The position numbers were made by a program, and so were the translations under genes. A DNA stretch of 37,490 nucleotides, taken from contig JANQBS010000340.1 in assembly GCA_033085395.1 (NCBI GenBank), positions 1 through 37,490 of the forward strand, read 5' to 3'. Numbering within the stretch: position 1 is the stretch's first letter; each line of letters begins with the position of its first letter. The DNA is from Xanthoparmelia taractica. Its lineage: Eukaryota > Ascomycota > Lecanoromycetes > Lecanorales > Parmeliaceae. Under the pieces are notes generated by a model, which was given only the letters and a program-made list of their open reading frames with translations, ran no database searches and was not told the origin of the DNA. Positions 1-10,635 of the stretch are shown here, piece by piece.

Positions 1-37
1 AGCTCTTCTTTTCGCGAGTAATAAGAGAGATCGCGAT

Positions 38-763
38 AATATATATAAAGAGAATACGTTTTTCTAGATCGATTATTAAGACTATTTATAAGTCGACGAA
101 AGCTTTTCTTTATTATATATTTAAAGATATTAATCTTTATACTATTTATACGAAGCGTGTAATTATAATAATTAAGAATATATAATTATAAAGAATAATC
201 GTAAATTCTTTTTATAATGCGAAGAGAGAAGAGGGAAATTTACTATTATAATTAGCGTATTAGTAATTCTTCTAATAATTAAATAAATTAAATATATTAA
301 TAGTAATAGAAATTACTCGCTAAGCCCTAGATAATTACGAAGATCTTTCGTAATACGATATTAAATACGATAACGAGCTTAGCTTAATAACGTGATAATA
401 AAGTGAAGTGATAATAATAATAATAATAAAATAAAGTAATAGCTAGAATAATGGCTAGAATGCTTAATAACGTGATAATAAAGTGAAGTAATAACTAGAA
501 TAATAGCTAGAATACGTTCGCATGATTCTATATAGAGTAACTTATTCTATATATAATATATTTCTTATACCCCTACATATAACATAAGATATCTCTACAT
601 ATATTAGAAATTTCCTAGACTATTTTATAATATTAGCACGTCTTCTAGATTATCTCATATAAATCAAATGATATGGTCTTAATATTATATTATATCATGA
701 TATGATATCGACACCCCATATCCCAGACCATCCTAGACCTTTCCGACCCGTAATTAGATTTAT
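38..763 (-). repeat. LTR-like repeat, left inverted copy
   Basis: Read on the minus strand, this segment matches the right end of the window (36668-37490) over nearly its whole length, with scattered transitions and small indels. On the minus strand a purine-rich GATATGGGG directly precedes TGTCGATATCA (minus-strand start near 711). This is the layout of a polypurine tract followed by the 5' end of a 3' LTR. Internal tandem stretches of ATAACGTGATAATAAAGTG type occur at about 390-500. The outer LTR end may lie outside the window. The LTR reading is inferred; the inverted-copy relation is visible directly. Confidence 0.8.
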
Positions 764-1499
764 CTAAATTAATCTCGCGCGTAATAATTTATTAGTAAAT
801 TATATAACGACGTGTTTCTAGTACGATTTAATACGTTCGATACGCTATATATAGAAAATATAGTTATAGAGCTTTAGTGTAGTATTATTACATTAAATTT
901 TTTTTTTATAATTTAACACCTAGAGATTCTATTAAATTTTTACTTAACTTATATTATTCTTTAATATAATATATACTAATTAGCGATATAACTTAAGTAG
1001 AGATTCAAATTATAGTTTTATAATAGCTATATATCTAATTTTACTCACCTACTTTATTTAAGCGATCGTCTTAGCAAAAAATAGCGAGGTGAACTATCGC
1101 GCGAAAGCTTTCACCTACGGTTTTGCAAAAAGAAGTAACTTAACGAATTCTTCGGAATTCGATCGAATATTTAATAAAGTTGCTAATTCGACGGGATTCT
1201 TGATTTCAGCCCTAGTCGCGCGATTAGCAATTTTAAATCCAGTAGAAATATTTTAGATTTATAGATATATAAGTAAGCTATAAGTAATTCGTACGCTAAA
1301 TAGTAAAAGAAAGCGATAAATCGATAGATAAAGTTATTTATTATTATAAATATCTAGGAAGTAGTCTTTAGATTAAAGAATATATTAGTATTAATTAATA
1401 GATAAGTCTATAAGATTAAAAAGAAGTTAAATAAATCTATTCTCTATAGAGCTCGCTAAATAGTACGAGAATTTAAGTAGATCTATAGAATTAATTACG

Positions 1500-2790
1500 A
1501 TTAAACGTTCGCTTTAGTCGTTAAATCTATATTATTTAAAGTACTATTCGTAATAATAACGTACTATAACCTAGACTATACGTAGATAAACGTTATTATT
1601 ACGTTTCTAAACGCTCTATTAAAGAAGCTTATCTATATTAAATACTTAACAAAATATAAAATAAGAAATATAATATATCGACTACTTAGAGTACTATATA
1701 ATCTAAAGCAATTACTTCGTAAATAATATTATACTCTTCGCGACTTTCTTATCTTAAAGAAATTTAAATATATCGAATTAAATTACTTACTCTTCGTTAA
1801 TAAGACTACGCGTTTTATAATAAGTGTGTATATTAATAATATTTAAATATATAATCCTAAGGGATTCAAATATATAGCGAAGTTGAAATAGAAACTTCGT
1901 AAGCGATTTGCGATAATCGATCTCGATCTATACTTATATTATTTAGATATAAAAATATAGAGAGATCGAATTAGAAGAATTGTATATATTATATAAATAA
2001 CGTACTTAAAGAAGATTCTAGCTAGATTTAATATAAATAATTACGCAATTACACTTATATTAATAGTACTAGACAATTAACTTTAGAAAGAACTAATAAA
2101 TAAAGTTAGTCTCGAGATTATTTAGAAATATTAGTCTATAATAAGATTTATTATATATCTTATAATTTAAATTAGATTAGATATCTATTACGTAGTAACG
2201 ATACTATCTCGATATAATTATAATTCGAATTCTAAGTATATCGTAGCGATTAAGCGAGTACTTCGCTATCTTAAAGAAACGTTAGATTATAAAATAACAT
2301 ACGAAAGAATTAATACACTTATAAGATATATAAACGCAAACTAGGTCTTCGATTAGAAGACTCGTCGATCTCTAAAAGTATATATCTTTCTATTATACGA
2401 AGATTCTATTAGCTAAATCTTTAAGCGTTAGTAATTTATTACTCTATTTTTATACGAGATCGAATATGTAATTTAAATATAGATCGCTAAGAAAGCGATA
2501 TAATTTACACGTTTATTATTAGAGTTAGATATTAAATTAAATCTCTCTAATAAGCTAGTGCTTATTAAGACTAATAATTAAAAGATTATAGCACTTACGA
2601 AGAACTCTCGCTTTTACTCACGTATTAAGTATATAGATATTTAATAATATTTCGTACGTGATTAGATTAAGATTAAAGTCGTTTAATTTAAATAAATAGT
2701 AATTAATTAAATAATCGCTAACGATCTAATTAAGATCTTAAGTAACGAGAAATTCGTAATTTTTATACGTTAGATAGAACTATAATAAAT
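1500..2790 (+). pseudogene. Dead Ty1/copia pol (RT and RNase H)
   Basis: Reading through many stop codons on the plus strand gives copia polymerase landmarks in order. First comes an NLDYT.INVIITFLNALLK-like stretch (about 1560-1620), matching the family's LDVKTAFLNG region. Next is an RLLRALYNLKQ-like stretch (about 1680-1720). The catalytic box follows at 1829-1840, read as YINN where the family has YVDD. Then come KLRKRFAIIDLDLYLYYL, LKKILARFN, LSRYNYNSNSKY and KRVLRYLKETLDYKITY (about 2190-2310), an NAN.VFD..TRRS stretch, and a KYIDI..YFVRD tail with IANDLIKILSNEKF near 2630-2760. The changes fit C-to-T or G-to-A at CpA sites. The two catalytic aspartates now read Asn, so this copy cannot work. 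The amino-terminal half (gag, integrase) was not recognised. Confidence 0.82.
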
Positions 2791-2900
2791 CGATTAAATA
2801 ATTCGAATAAGAATTATATAAGAGTGTTGAATTAATAGCGAAAATAGTTCTTATTTGAACTGTGTGAGAGTGTTGGAATTCAGTTAATAGGAGTCTCTCC

Positions 2901-3539
2901 TAATCAATCAAGTAATCAATTCATGCTACATATGAGACCACTCAACCTCCAATCCAATAAGTATTATTAAAGCGGTATTAAAATAATTTCGAAAGCTGCT
3001 CGATTGTGCTGCTAGTAATCCTCTCTTCGCAACTAGGAGTCGTGTCGTAGATGTAATGAAATTGAAAGCTTTCTCAAGAATGCGCTTTGATGACAGCCAA
3101 GGCGCATCTGAAAGTAAATGTCCATAAATGCGGTGAACCGACGCGCATACAGCGGAAATCATGGACCTCGATCGAATCGCTCCATCTTCTATTTCGCTCA
3201 TCTCAGACTTCCGATTCGTCCGTCTGGTCCGTCACTTGAGGACCGTGGTAGTGCTTACTGTGTCATGTGCTGCGTCATGCAGATTGCGTGCGTGGGGTGT
3301 GGTGCCGGTAATTTAGCACTGGTACAAGTACTTTTGAGCCTGCTTCCTTCATTTTCCGAACGGACATCCTAGTCCCTGCCGCATAGAATATATTATAACG
3401 ACGCGATAGCACCATCCACTAAACAACCGCACCCAAATTCTCTGTACTGCCAGGCTTAGAGGTATATCACGTATCCCAGACAGCTGGATTGAGCGCCAAG
3501 GTGTCGCGGACACCTCATTCAGTGGTCCCAACCCAAGTT
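2901..3539. other. Intergenic: repeat edge to SDR promoter
   Basis: Base composition changes from RIP-type to ordinary within about 100 bases here. Short ORFs on both strands (for example 2926-3201 minus and 3118-3372 plus) show no recognisable motif and overlap each other. I see no gene. The stretch presumably carries the promoter of the dehydrogenase starting at 3540. Confidence 0.5.
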
Positions 3540-4722
3540 ATGGCCCTTGTCAAATTCATCAAAGACCAGCTCTTTACTACTTTGCCATATCCCCAAGAGT
3601 CCGCTGCCGGCCAAACAGTCATCGTCACTGGTGCGAACGTTGGCTTAGGCTTCGAGGCCGCAAGACACTTCGTCCGCTTAGGTGCCGCAAAAGTCATCCT
3701 TGCCGTACGTGATCAACAGAAGGGAGAGGCTGCTAAGAGATCGATCCAAGAGCTGGAAAAGCGCCAAAATGTTGTAGAAGTCTGGTTGCTAGACCTCTGC
3801 AGCTATGAGTCTGTGAAGCAGTTTGCGGAACAAGTTTGGAAGACTTTACCGAGACTAGACATCTTGCTAGAGAACGCGGGTGTGGCAAAGTACACGTATA
3901 GTAGGGCCGAAGATGATGAGACTTCAATCACTGTGAACGTCGTTAGCACTTTCTTGCTAGCGCTTTTACTTCTACCAAAATTACGAGAAACGGCTGTTCG
4001 CTACAACGTCACTCCGCATCTGACGATAACCACCTCAAATGTCCATTTCTTTACTCAATTCCCGGAGAAAAGCAGTCCCGATATATTCAAAACCCTAGCC
4101 GATAGAGATACGGCGAATATGGCTGACAGGTACGTCTACATTCCATAATTTCCATCGGCTAATGAAATTTGCGCTCCTTTTGAGTACGGGCCTTCTTAAT
4201 CCGTACAACGAGTACGAGATCTGAGAAATTAATCGCCCCTTTCACCAGAAGTAATGCTAATTTATCCATCGAAGGTACAATGTCTCCAAACTTATCGAGG
4301 TGTTTTACGCACGTGAACTCGCTGTTCGGACCAAGTATCATGATGCGAATGTGATTATCAACTTTGTGAACCCAGGTTTATGCCAGTCTGAGTTAGCTCG
4401 AGAGGCAAGTTGGGTTGTTCATGCGTTGAGGGCTATCTTTGCGAGGACCGCTGAGGCTGGCAGTCGGACCTTGGTCTTTGCAGCCCAGGGTGGTCAGGAA
4501 ACCCATGGTCAATACGTCAGCAATTGCCGTGTTGAGCTGTAAGTGCAACCCAGAGGCTTTCGATTCTGGGTTCGGTGATATTGACCACACATCAATAGTC
4601 CAGCTCCGCTTGTGTTAAGTGACGTGGGGAAAGAGACTCAAGCTAAGGTTTGGGACCAGCTATCGAAGAAACTGGATAAGATCAAGCCAGGAGTCATGGG
4701 AGCAATTCCTCAAACCCAGTAG
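3540..4722 (+). CDS. Short-chain dehydrogenase, retinol-dehydrogenase-like
   Basis: A classical NAD(P)-dependent short-chain dehydrogenase/reductase. The proposed model has exons 3540-4129, 4275-4538 and 4599-4722, joined by GTACGT...AAG and GTAAGT...TAG introns, giving 325 residues. It shows the cofactor motif TGANVGLG near residues 30-37, an ENAG box, a catalytic Ser in TTSNVHF, and the YNVSK (YxxxK) pair. That pair is created exactly at the first splice junction, which supports the model. The ATG at 3540 was chosen because upstream in-frame codons contain no ATG. The length and the PG.CxSEL region resemble retinol dehydrogenase 12/WWOX-type enzymes common in fungal clusters. It could fill the ketone-reducing role of CitE, but that is only inference from position; it may not be an orthologue. 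Confidence 0.87.
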
Positions 4723-5293
4723 AAGTTTCTGTTCTGAATAGTGGCTACACTACACTCCATTAGGTCTCCCAAACCTTACATCTGCCGAGTGTTCTTTTCG
4801 GGTTGTGATAGTGGCACCAAGAAGACAGCTCTCCGTCTATCTATGACGTACAAGATTCAAAAGCATACGGGTTTCTTTGCTATTGCAGCTAAAGTCAAGG
4901 ATAGCTACTTTTCTCAAAAAATGGCGGTGACGATTGTCATGCAGAATTTTAGCCGATGATGCTGTCTGATATCATGTCATAACGATTAACGATGTATACT
5001 ATTTAACTATTTGTCGGGTCTCCTGCAATACTATATCCGGTAGTTCTTTGGGGTTTGGTTGGAAAAATCCTTAGATTATTCCAGCATCACGGATTCAGCA
5101 GGATACGAAATCGAGAAAGTAATTGGTTGATCTTCTTTCTTGTGCAATTGCACAGCTTGGACGCGAGCCCAACAGACCTCTATCGTTGGTACGTTCTATA
5201 TGCTCGGTTCTCTAGGACTGAAATGTTTACTAGGAGAACCACACAATCCTCGCACAAAACCGCTCGGCTTTCATGAACAACGCTGACTAGATA
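4723..5293. other. Intergenic, no gene seen
   Basis: This lies between the convergent dehydrogenase and hydrolase genes. Short ORFs at 4741-4959 and 5055-5276 lack motifs and start context, and I do not regard them as genes. It probably holds the two 3' untranslated regions. Confidence 0.5.
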
Positions 5294-6094
5294 CTAGACA
5301 TTCAACACTCCCATCCGTTTTGCGACGTCAAGTATTTGGCTCACGACGGCTGCAACTTCTTTGTTTCTTATCGGCACTCGGTGATCACCGTCCCACTCAA
5401 GTAGCCTTGTGCTATCTTTCTCGCAGTATCGCTCCAGCATCAGTCTGTGCAAGTCCAAACCTGGGTCACGGAGTCCATGGACATGTATCGTAGGAAGATA
5501 CAGAAGATGATCCTTCCCCCTCAAAGTTCGCTCGTCAAGGGCTGCCGAAGACCCTATCTGTGCTGCATCTGCCAAGGCAGGCGTCGTTATGAGTTGCGGC
5601 TCCATTGCGACCAACGGCCCACGCCCGGCCAGCAACACAGCAAAGCGGTAATTGGTCTTACTCCTATGCGAACCGAGCTTCTGAGAGCATATCTGTTGCC
5701 GTAACAGAAGGCTTGCACACACCTTCGCGCCTTGGCTAAATCCAAGGAGCCCTGTCCATTCTCCGGTTGCCCCTTTCAGATTGTCCTCCTTCTTCGCATC
5801 GTCGAGCGAGCCATCAATCTTCTCGATTATAGACCTTGCTCCAATGTCTGGATGGTGTGGAAGATGGCGTAGCCACCGCCGAAAGGGGCCGTATTCCTTG
5901 TAGACCGAAATGACGTCGGGACCGGCCTCGGAGGAGAAGGGTGCCTCAGCGAAGACCAGCCGAAAGCTGGATTCAAGATGTCTTATCAAGCTACGACACT
6001 GGAGGCGAAAGATTCGGGCATTTGTACCACCGCCATGAAGACATAATATCCGCGGCAGATGCAGTGTTGGATCTTGCAGTTCTTGAATTTTCAT
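5294..6094 (-). CDS. citA: FSH-type serine hydrolase, CitA-like
   Basis: A 266-residue alpha/beta hydrolase of the fungal FSH1 (serine hydrolase) family, in one exon. The family start ILCLHGGGTNARIF is at residues 16-29. The nucleophile elbow GFSQG has Ser120, an Asp lies in HGLRD (Asp210), and a His in GDHRVP (His238), so the catalytic triad looks complete. In the citrinin pathway the matching enzyme CitA acts with the PKS and is needed for good yield of the released keto-aldehyde. Its neighbour on the other strand is a CitB-like oxygenase, with about 850 bp of shared divergent promoter, which fits co-regulation. Family assignment is firm. The specific CitA role is inferred from the cluster. 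It could otherwise be an esterase acting on a different intermediate. Confidence 0.9.
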   Translation of the reverse strand: MKIQELQDPTLHLPRILCLHGGGTNARIFRLQCRSLIRHLESSFRLVFAEAPFSSEAGPDVISVYKEYGPFRRWLRHLPHHPDIGARSIIEKIDGSLDDAKKEDNLKGATGEWTGLLGFSQGAKVCASLLLRQQICSQKLGSHRSKTNYRFAVLLAGRGPLVAMEPQLITTPALADAAQIGSSAALDERTLRGKDHLLYLPTIHVHGLRDPGLDLHRLMLERYCEKDSTRLLEWDGDHRVPIRNKEVAAVVSQILDVAKRMGVLNV

Positions 6095-6943
6095 GATTAG
6101 GGAAGACGATGGGTGTAGAAGGAAGAAGACGGTGACCAGCTCAGAAAATGAAGACCCAAGTATGAAGGCAAAAAGGGGTTAACGTTTGGAAACAAGGGCA
6201 ATGATGGAAGTCAATCCGCGACATGGTAACGGGAATCTGTTCGTACAGTGCGATATCATGGAGTATCAGCTTCCTCGGGGTCGGGGTGCGGTTCAAGACT
6301 CGGTGCTTGTCTTACTACGGTCAAACCAGTCTCCGTACCCATTTTTGCACTGTTAATCAACACGACGGATGCTGATGGAGCGGCCAAGGATAATATCGGA
6401 TAAATACGTGGCTTACTATTACTAAGCCGTGCAAGGGCCATCTTGTTCTCCAGGTTCCTGTCTTGATGTGGTCTTTGCATATTGGCGGTCAACGCGGGAG
6501 ATGCATGCACGATCAAACACTCGCTCGGTATTCTCTTGCTGTTTCAAACGAGGAACTCTGGTACCCGACACTGAAAGGATTGAATGTGCATATCTTTTTC
6601 TTCACAGATACAGTCAGCCTGCAAGTGAGAATCTCCGGGATAGAAACTCCGACCCGACAACTCACCGTGAGCACCTTTTCTTTTCGGAGCCGATGAGTGC
6701 CGGCTACAACATGCGCCACTCTTCAAGTATTGCATGAGGTCATGCAATCAGAAATGTATGACAAGAACAGAACCTTTGCCCTAATCCGAATGCAAAGACC
6801 GCAAGGCTGCGCATGCTTGGGCTCATGCCTTGACCTCAATGCAGCGCCCAAGATGTCTCATATAACTTTCAGAACAGCTGTATATCAACATCAACACTGA
6901 AGATCCTAGCCCAGAAGCTGGGTGAATATAGCCTTCATTGAAG
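6095..6943. promoter_or_regulatory. Divergent promoter of hydrolase and oxygenase
   Basis: These 849 bp separate the minus-strand hydrolase start (6094) from the plus-strand oxygenase ATG (6944). Several overlapping short ORFs (6256-6516 minus, 6429-6737 plus, 6697-6900 plus) contradict each other and have no motifs, so I treat the region as non-coding. CGG/CCG triplets occur in clusters, for example TCGGGGTCGGGGTGCGG near 6275-6292 and CCGACCCGAC near 6650. They could bind the cluster's Zn2Cys6 protein, but no site is established. Confidence 0.45.
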
Positions 6944-7969
6944 ATGCCTTCAGCAACGAACGAAACGAAGTCTTCTTCCTTCTACCTTCCCTCCGTGGAC
7001 ATCTCACCTTATCTTGAGGACCCGACGAGCACCGCCGCCGAGAGGGTCATCGAAGATATCCGCGAAGCCTGTCTCTCCACCGGCTTCTTCCAACTTCTTG
7101 GCCATGGCGTCCCCAAATCACTCCAAGCGTCCGTCTTCCAAGCGGCCGCCAAGTTCTTCACCCTCCCACTCGACACGAAGGTCGCTCTAAACGCCAAGAA
7201 AAACCCAGGCTACAGAGGCTACGACATCATGGCATCGCAGTCATACGAAGCCGACGTATTGCCCGACCTCAAGGAAGGCTTCTTCATGGGACACGACCTG
7301 AGCCTTGACCACCCCCACGTCCTCGCGAAGCGGTACTTTGCGGGACCCAACGCCTGGCCGCCGACCGAATCCCTGGCGCCCGAGGATTTCCGGGAACCGT
7401 GCGAACGGTACCACGAGGCGATGATGCGACTGTCGGAAGTGGTCCTGGACCTGCTCGCCGCGACGCTGCCCTACGGCCCGCGCATCTTCGACGAGTTCCG
7501 CGGCCCCGAACCCGCCTGCCCCCTGCGTCTCCTCCACTATCCTCCCACGACCGCCTCCAAGAGCGCCGGGAAGCGCCAGCTGGGCGCCAGCGCGCACACG
7601 GACTTCAGCTGCGTCACGCTGCTGCTGCAGGACGAGCACGAGGGACTCGAGGTGTTGGACGAGGAGACCAAGGACTGGGTGCTCGTCCCACCCAACCCGG
7701 ACGCCTACGTCGTCAACCTCGGGGACATGATGAGCAAGATGACGCAGGGCCGGTACAAGAGCGGCATGCATCGGGTGCTGAACCGCAACACGACGGATCG
7801 CTACAGCGTCGTCTTCTTCCACGACGGCAACCTCGATTGCAAGTTGAGGCCTTTGGGGTCGACGGACGATGCGAGTCGGGATGATGAAGAGGCGATGACG
7901 GCGGAGGAGTACATGTATGACCGTATGAAGTTTTCGTATAGCAAGCACGAAACCGAGGAGAGCGCTTGA
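6944..7969 (+). CDS. citB: 2-oxoglutarate/Fe(II) oxygenase, CitB-like
   Basis: A 341-residue non-haem iron, 2-oxoglutarate-dependent dioxygenase of the isopenicillin N synthase-like fold, in one exon. An N-terminal DIOX_N region (VDISPYL to GFFQLLGHGVP, about residues 18-56) is followed by the double-stranded beta-helix. Metal ligands are His218 and Asp220 in HTD and His276 in GMHRV. The 2-oxoglutarate-binding pair is Arg286/Ser288 in RYS. All key residues are present. In the citrinin pathway CitB oxidises a ring methyl of the PKS product to the alcohol; the related TropC instead drives tropolone ring expansion. The hydrolase and aldehyde dehydrogenase around it favour the CitB role. The ATG at 6944 was chosen as the first in-frame ATG. 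The coding sequence is notably GC-rich, with well over 60% GC in its middle by eye. Confidence 0.9.
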   Translation: MPSATNETKSSSFYLPSVDISPYLEDPTSTAAERVIEDIREACLSTGFFQLLGHGVPKSLQASVFQAAAKFFTLPLDTKVALNAKKNPGYRGYDIMASQSYEADVLPDLKEGFFMGHDLSLDHPHVLAKRYFAGPNAWPPTESLAPEDFREPCERYHEAMMRLSEVVLDLLAATLPYGPRIFDEFRGPEPACPLRLLHYPPTTASKSAGKRQLGASAHTDFSCVTLLLQDEHEGLEVLDEETKDWVLVPPNPDAYVVNLGDMMSKMTQGRYKSGMHRVLNRNTTDRYSVVFFHDGNLDCKLRPLGSTDDASRDDEEAMTAEEYMYDRMKFSYSKHETEESA

Positions 7970-8743
7970 ACAGAAGTTTGATTACACACGCCACTGGGCG
8001 AACAATGGCTCATTTCACCCACGTGCAAGATTCATTGGCAATGGCTCCGGCTGCGCGCTTTGTTCGGAGATGTATATTGTTTTCCTTTCAGCTTGCCACT
8101 TCTCTTAAAGGAAGCCGAGTCGCCGACGTTCCTACGCACGAAAGGGAAGATTGTGTTGCATTTTTTCCCGTTCAAACCTCTGTAGGTCGGGCACCCCGGT
8201 CCCTCGTTCGGGCCCTCTCTGCGTAGTAGCTTCCCTGGTGTCGTTGGTCCATGTTGTCATGACATGATGTGATCTGCATACTTATCCTATCGGCAACGTT
8301 CCAATCCCCAATCGCGCTGCAGCTCCGTGCTTTTATTTTTGTTCTTCTCCAAAAATATCGCGAGAGCTTTGTCAGATGTCTTTGCAGCCAGCTGAGCTCC
8401 TCTTGAACGATTCAAGTAGAGGAAAAAAAGGCTAAGATACTAAACCCTTGGTTGGATATCCCGTCTCGAGGATATCACTTTTGCTGGCATTGCAGGATGG
8501 ATTGTATCCATAGCGCGGCCACAATAACGCTCTGAAGCTTCCGTATGATGATGTATCTACTTTCTACTCGACATGAAATACCAAAGTCAAACCGCACCAG
8601 TCAGGGTGAATGCGATTTTTTATTTTTAATATACAGTATCATCGACCGGCCTTCTCTCCCCTTAAGCAAAGCCAAACGTTCTACTCCTTTCAGACCCTTC
8701 CCTCTGAAAGTAGCAGCGTCCTCCCCTCCCCACCCAAGGGGTC
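7970..8743. other. Intergenic, no gene seen
   Basis: 774 bp between the 3' ends of the convergent oxygenase and secreted-protein genes. It holds only short motif-free ORFs (7966-8226 and 8545-8778 plus). Nothing else was identified. Confidence 0.5.
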
Positions 8744-9605
8744 TCAAAACGTCTGGTTCGAATAAGGCGGCACGTTGACGCCCGGCAGCAAGCCTTTGCT
8801 CTGCAACGTCGCCTCGACGCCCTGCAGCGCGCCGGCCCGGAACACCGAAAACGGAATCGGATGGCCCGTGAAGCACGCGTACGCGTCGAACCTGATGAGC
8901 GTCTCCGATTGGCCCCAGTACTGCGTCTGCAGCGTGACCCAGTATCCGGAGAAGGAGCCGTTGTGCGTGTTGTACTCGATGGGGTCGACGAGGGTGAAGC
9001 GTTGGAGGAAGCCGCCGTCGGGTTGAGAGGAGTAGGCGATCAACTATTGGTGGGGAGGGAGGCGGGTGAGTTTGTTTGTTTTTTTCGCGACAGAATGTGA
9101 GATGCTTTTGTTTGGGAACAAAGAGGAGAGAGAGGGTATGGGAAAAGGGACAATTTACCTTTTCGACGTATTCGTACGTGCCCACGAGGCTTCCGCTGCT
9201 GATGACGCGAACGGAACCAACAGTGTTGTCGGGACCTTGGGAGGACGTGAGGTTGGCTTGGAGCCAGCCGACGTTGTAGACTATGGAAACACGAGAGAGT
9301 CTTGTGTCAGCTAATCAAAAAAGGCCCAAAAGTAACGGACCAAAGCCGTGATGGTATAGCGACTTTAGAAAGGGGGACGATTTACAGCTGCCGTAGAGTT
9401 TCTGAAAGGTTTGCGCATTGGTTCCGATAACGGCGTAGGTCGTAGCGGCTTGGTATTGCGTGCCGTTGGGACAGGTGCAATTGCCAATGTCCTTTTCGCT
9501 GCAGGCGGGCAAACCATGGCCATAAGCCGCAGCAGGAGCGGCCCAGGTGGTGAGACCGTGGAAAGCAATGGCGGCGATGCCACTTAGAAGGGCCGAGGAC
9601 TTCAT
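8744..9605 (-). CDS. Small secreted protein of unknown family
   Basis: The proposed model has minus-strand exons 9605-9386, 9280-9159 and 9043-8744, with GTAAAT...TAG introns, giving 213 residues. The splices join FQKLYGS to FYNVGWLQANL and VGTYEYVEK to LIAYSSQPDGG in an open frame, and the third exon runs to a TGA. Residues 1 to about 22 form a signal peptide (KSSALLSGIAAIAF, then a small-residue cleavage region), followed by a short Cys-containing segment (CSEKDIGNCTC). The mature part is rich in Gly, Tyr, Ser and Thr, with possible N-glycosylation sites (NLT, NGS, NQT), and ends at PYSNQTF. No enzyme motif was recognised. A compact beta-rich fold of calycin or NTF2-like kind is possible but is speculation. 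It sits between CitB-like and regulator genes, so a cluster role is plausible but unproven. Confidence 0.78.
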
Positions 9606-10635
9606 ATTGGGTTAAATGACGTTGAGCTGCGAGAGAGTGGGCAGAATGAATCAGGAGACTCGGACTTGAGCAGGAGCTGGAGGTCGAGCGAAGTAGACGC
9701 TGACTCTGTGATTGGGCGCTGTTGCTGCTGCGGATGCAGTCGAAGGAAGGTAGAGCAGGCAGGCGCTGGTCTTATATACCGCAGACACGACATTTTGCCC
9801 CTGGCAGTAATATAGAAGGCAGACGGAGCAGGTCGCGGACGGCGTGAGAGGGAGTTAAAGGTGAAGATTAGAATGAGGCTGAAGCAATATCAGCATGCAA
9901 GGGGCACAGTGAAAGACTGGGGTTACATTTGCGAATCCTGGAAGAAGCGATGTAGAGGAAGGGTACCTTACGTTGCAGCTGACCACTGGGCATTTCTCGT
10001 AGATCGTATCATGATGATGTTGCCTTTCCCATGACATAAGGTAATTATTATGACAGTATACTACTCCATGTTGATTCGTATCCCCAAATTTCAGATTACA
10101 GCCAGGGGGATCATGTCATCTGCCGTAAGGTAATCTGACGTGGACGGTGATTATGTTGAATATATTAATATTGTATACCAACACGTCAGCAAGGGCAAGG
10201 GTGGGAGTAGAAGTATATGAATAACTCCGAGACATCTACCTCGGACTTCTGTCCGCAAGCCGTATTCCGATTGGACGATTCCCTCGTGGCAACTTCAGAC
10301 GAAACGCTGGAGGAATAGAATTAGCAATGGCAATAGCAATAGCAATAGCATCGGAATTAGACATAGGCATGGGCATGGGCATGAAACTCCCACTCCCGGT
10401 CACATTCATCTATGTCTCCCCCAACACCATATTCTAATAGGTACCTATTCTTGTCACTAGAGGGTAAAGGCAAACCTCACCTTCTCTAAGCAGAAGCACC
10501 ATTGCTATCACTTGGTCCTCAATCGACCGATAACATAATCTTGTCAGATGCTGCAAGCTTCCTCTTCCCTCATTGCAACCCCTGTGAGCAGACTTCTGAA
10601 TTATCTACACTCCAACTCTAGACTAGACTCGACAT
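9606..10635. other. Intergenic with short tandem repeats
   Basis: About 1 kb between the start of the secreted-protein gene and the 3' end of the regulator gene. It contains four units of CAATAG type (10325-10348) and three units of GGCATG (10366-10383). The part near 9606-9800 is the likely promoter and 5' leader of the secreted-protein gene. ORFs 9602-9793 and 9855-10037 show no motif and were not accepted as genes. Confidence 0.5.
10325..10383. repeat. Hexanucleotide microsatellites
   Basis: Four near-perfect CAATAG/CAATGG units at 10325-10348 are followed, 17 bp later, by three perfect GGCATG units at 10366-10383. Both lie in non-coding DNA and are likely length-variable between strains. 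Confidence 0.8.

Larger units (their letters stand above)
1..2900. mobile_element. RIP-degraded LTR retrotransposon block
   Basis: This very AT-rich block has no usable ORF. In the first 120 bases I find no CA or TG dinucleotide, while TA and CG are common, which is the RIP signature (CpA to TpA on either strand). It holds at least two element parts: an LTR-like segment in reverse orientation at about 38-763, and copia-type pol remains on the plus strand at about 1500-2790. The opposite orientations suggest two elements or a nested insertion. The block ends near 2900, just after TGTTGGAATTC at 2873, which could be the start of a 3' LTR. GC-balanced sequence follows. Confidence 0.85.

Noticed and set aside
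5055..5276. Short plus-strand ORF between the dehydrogenase and hydrolase genes
   Set aside because: 73 codons with no recognisable motif, lying in the shared 3' region of two convergent genes.
7241..7948. 235-codon ORF on the minus strand, and a 161-codon ORF (7399-7884) in another plus frame, over the oxygenase gene
   Set aside because: Both are GC-rich shadows of the oxygenase; the oxygenase frame carries all the catalytic motifs.
9855..10635. Possible small gene between the secreted-protein gene and the regulator
   Set aside because: Only motif-free short ORFs and microsatellites are present; no splice-joined frame gives a credible product.
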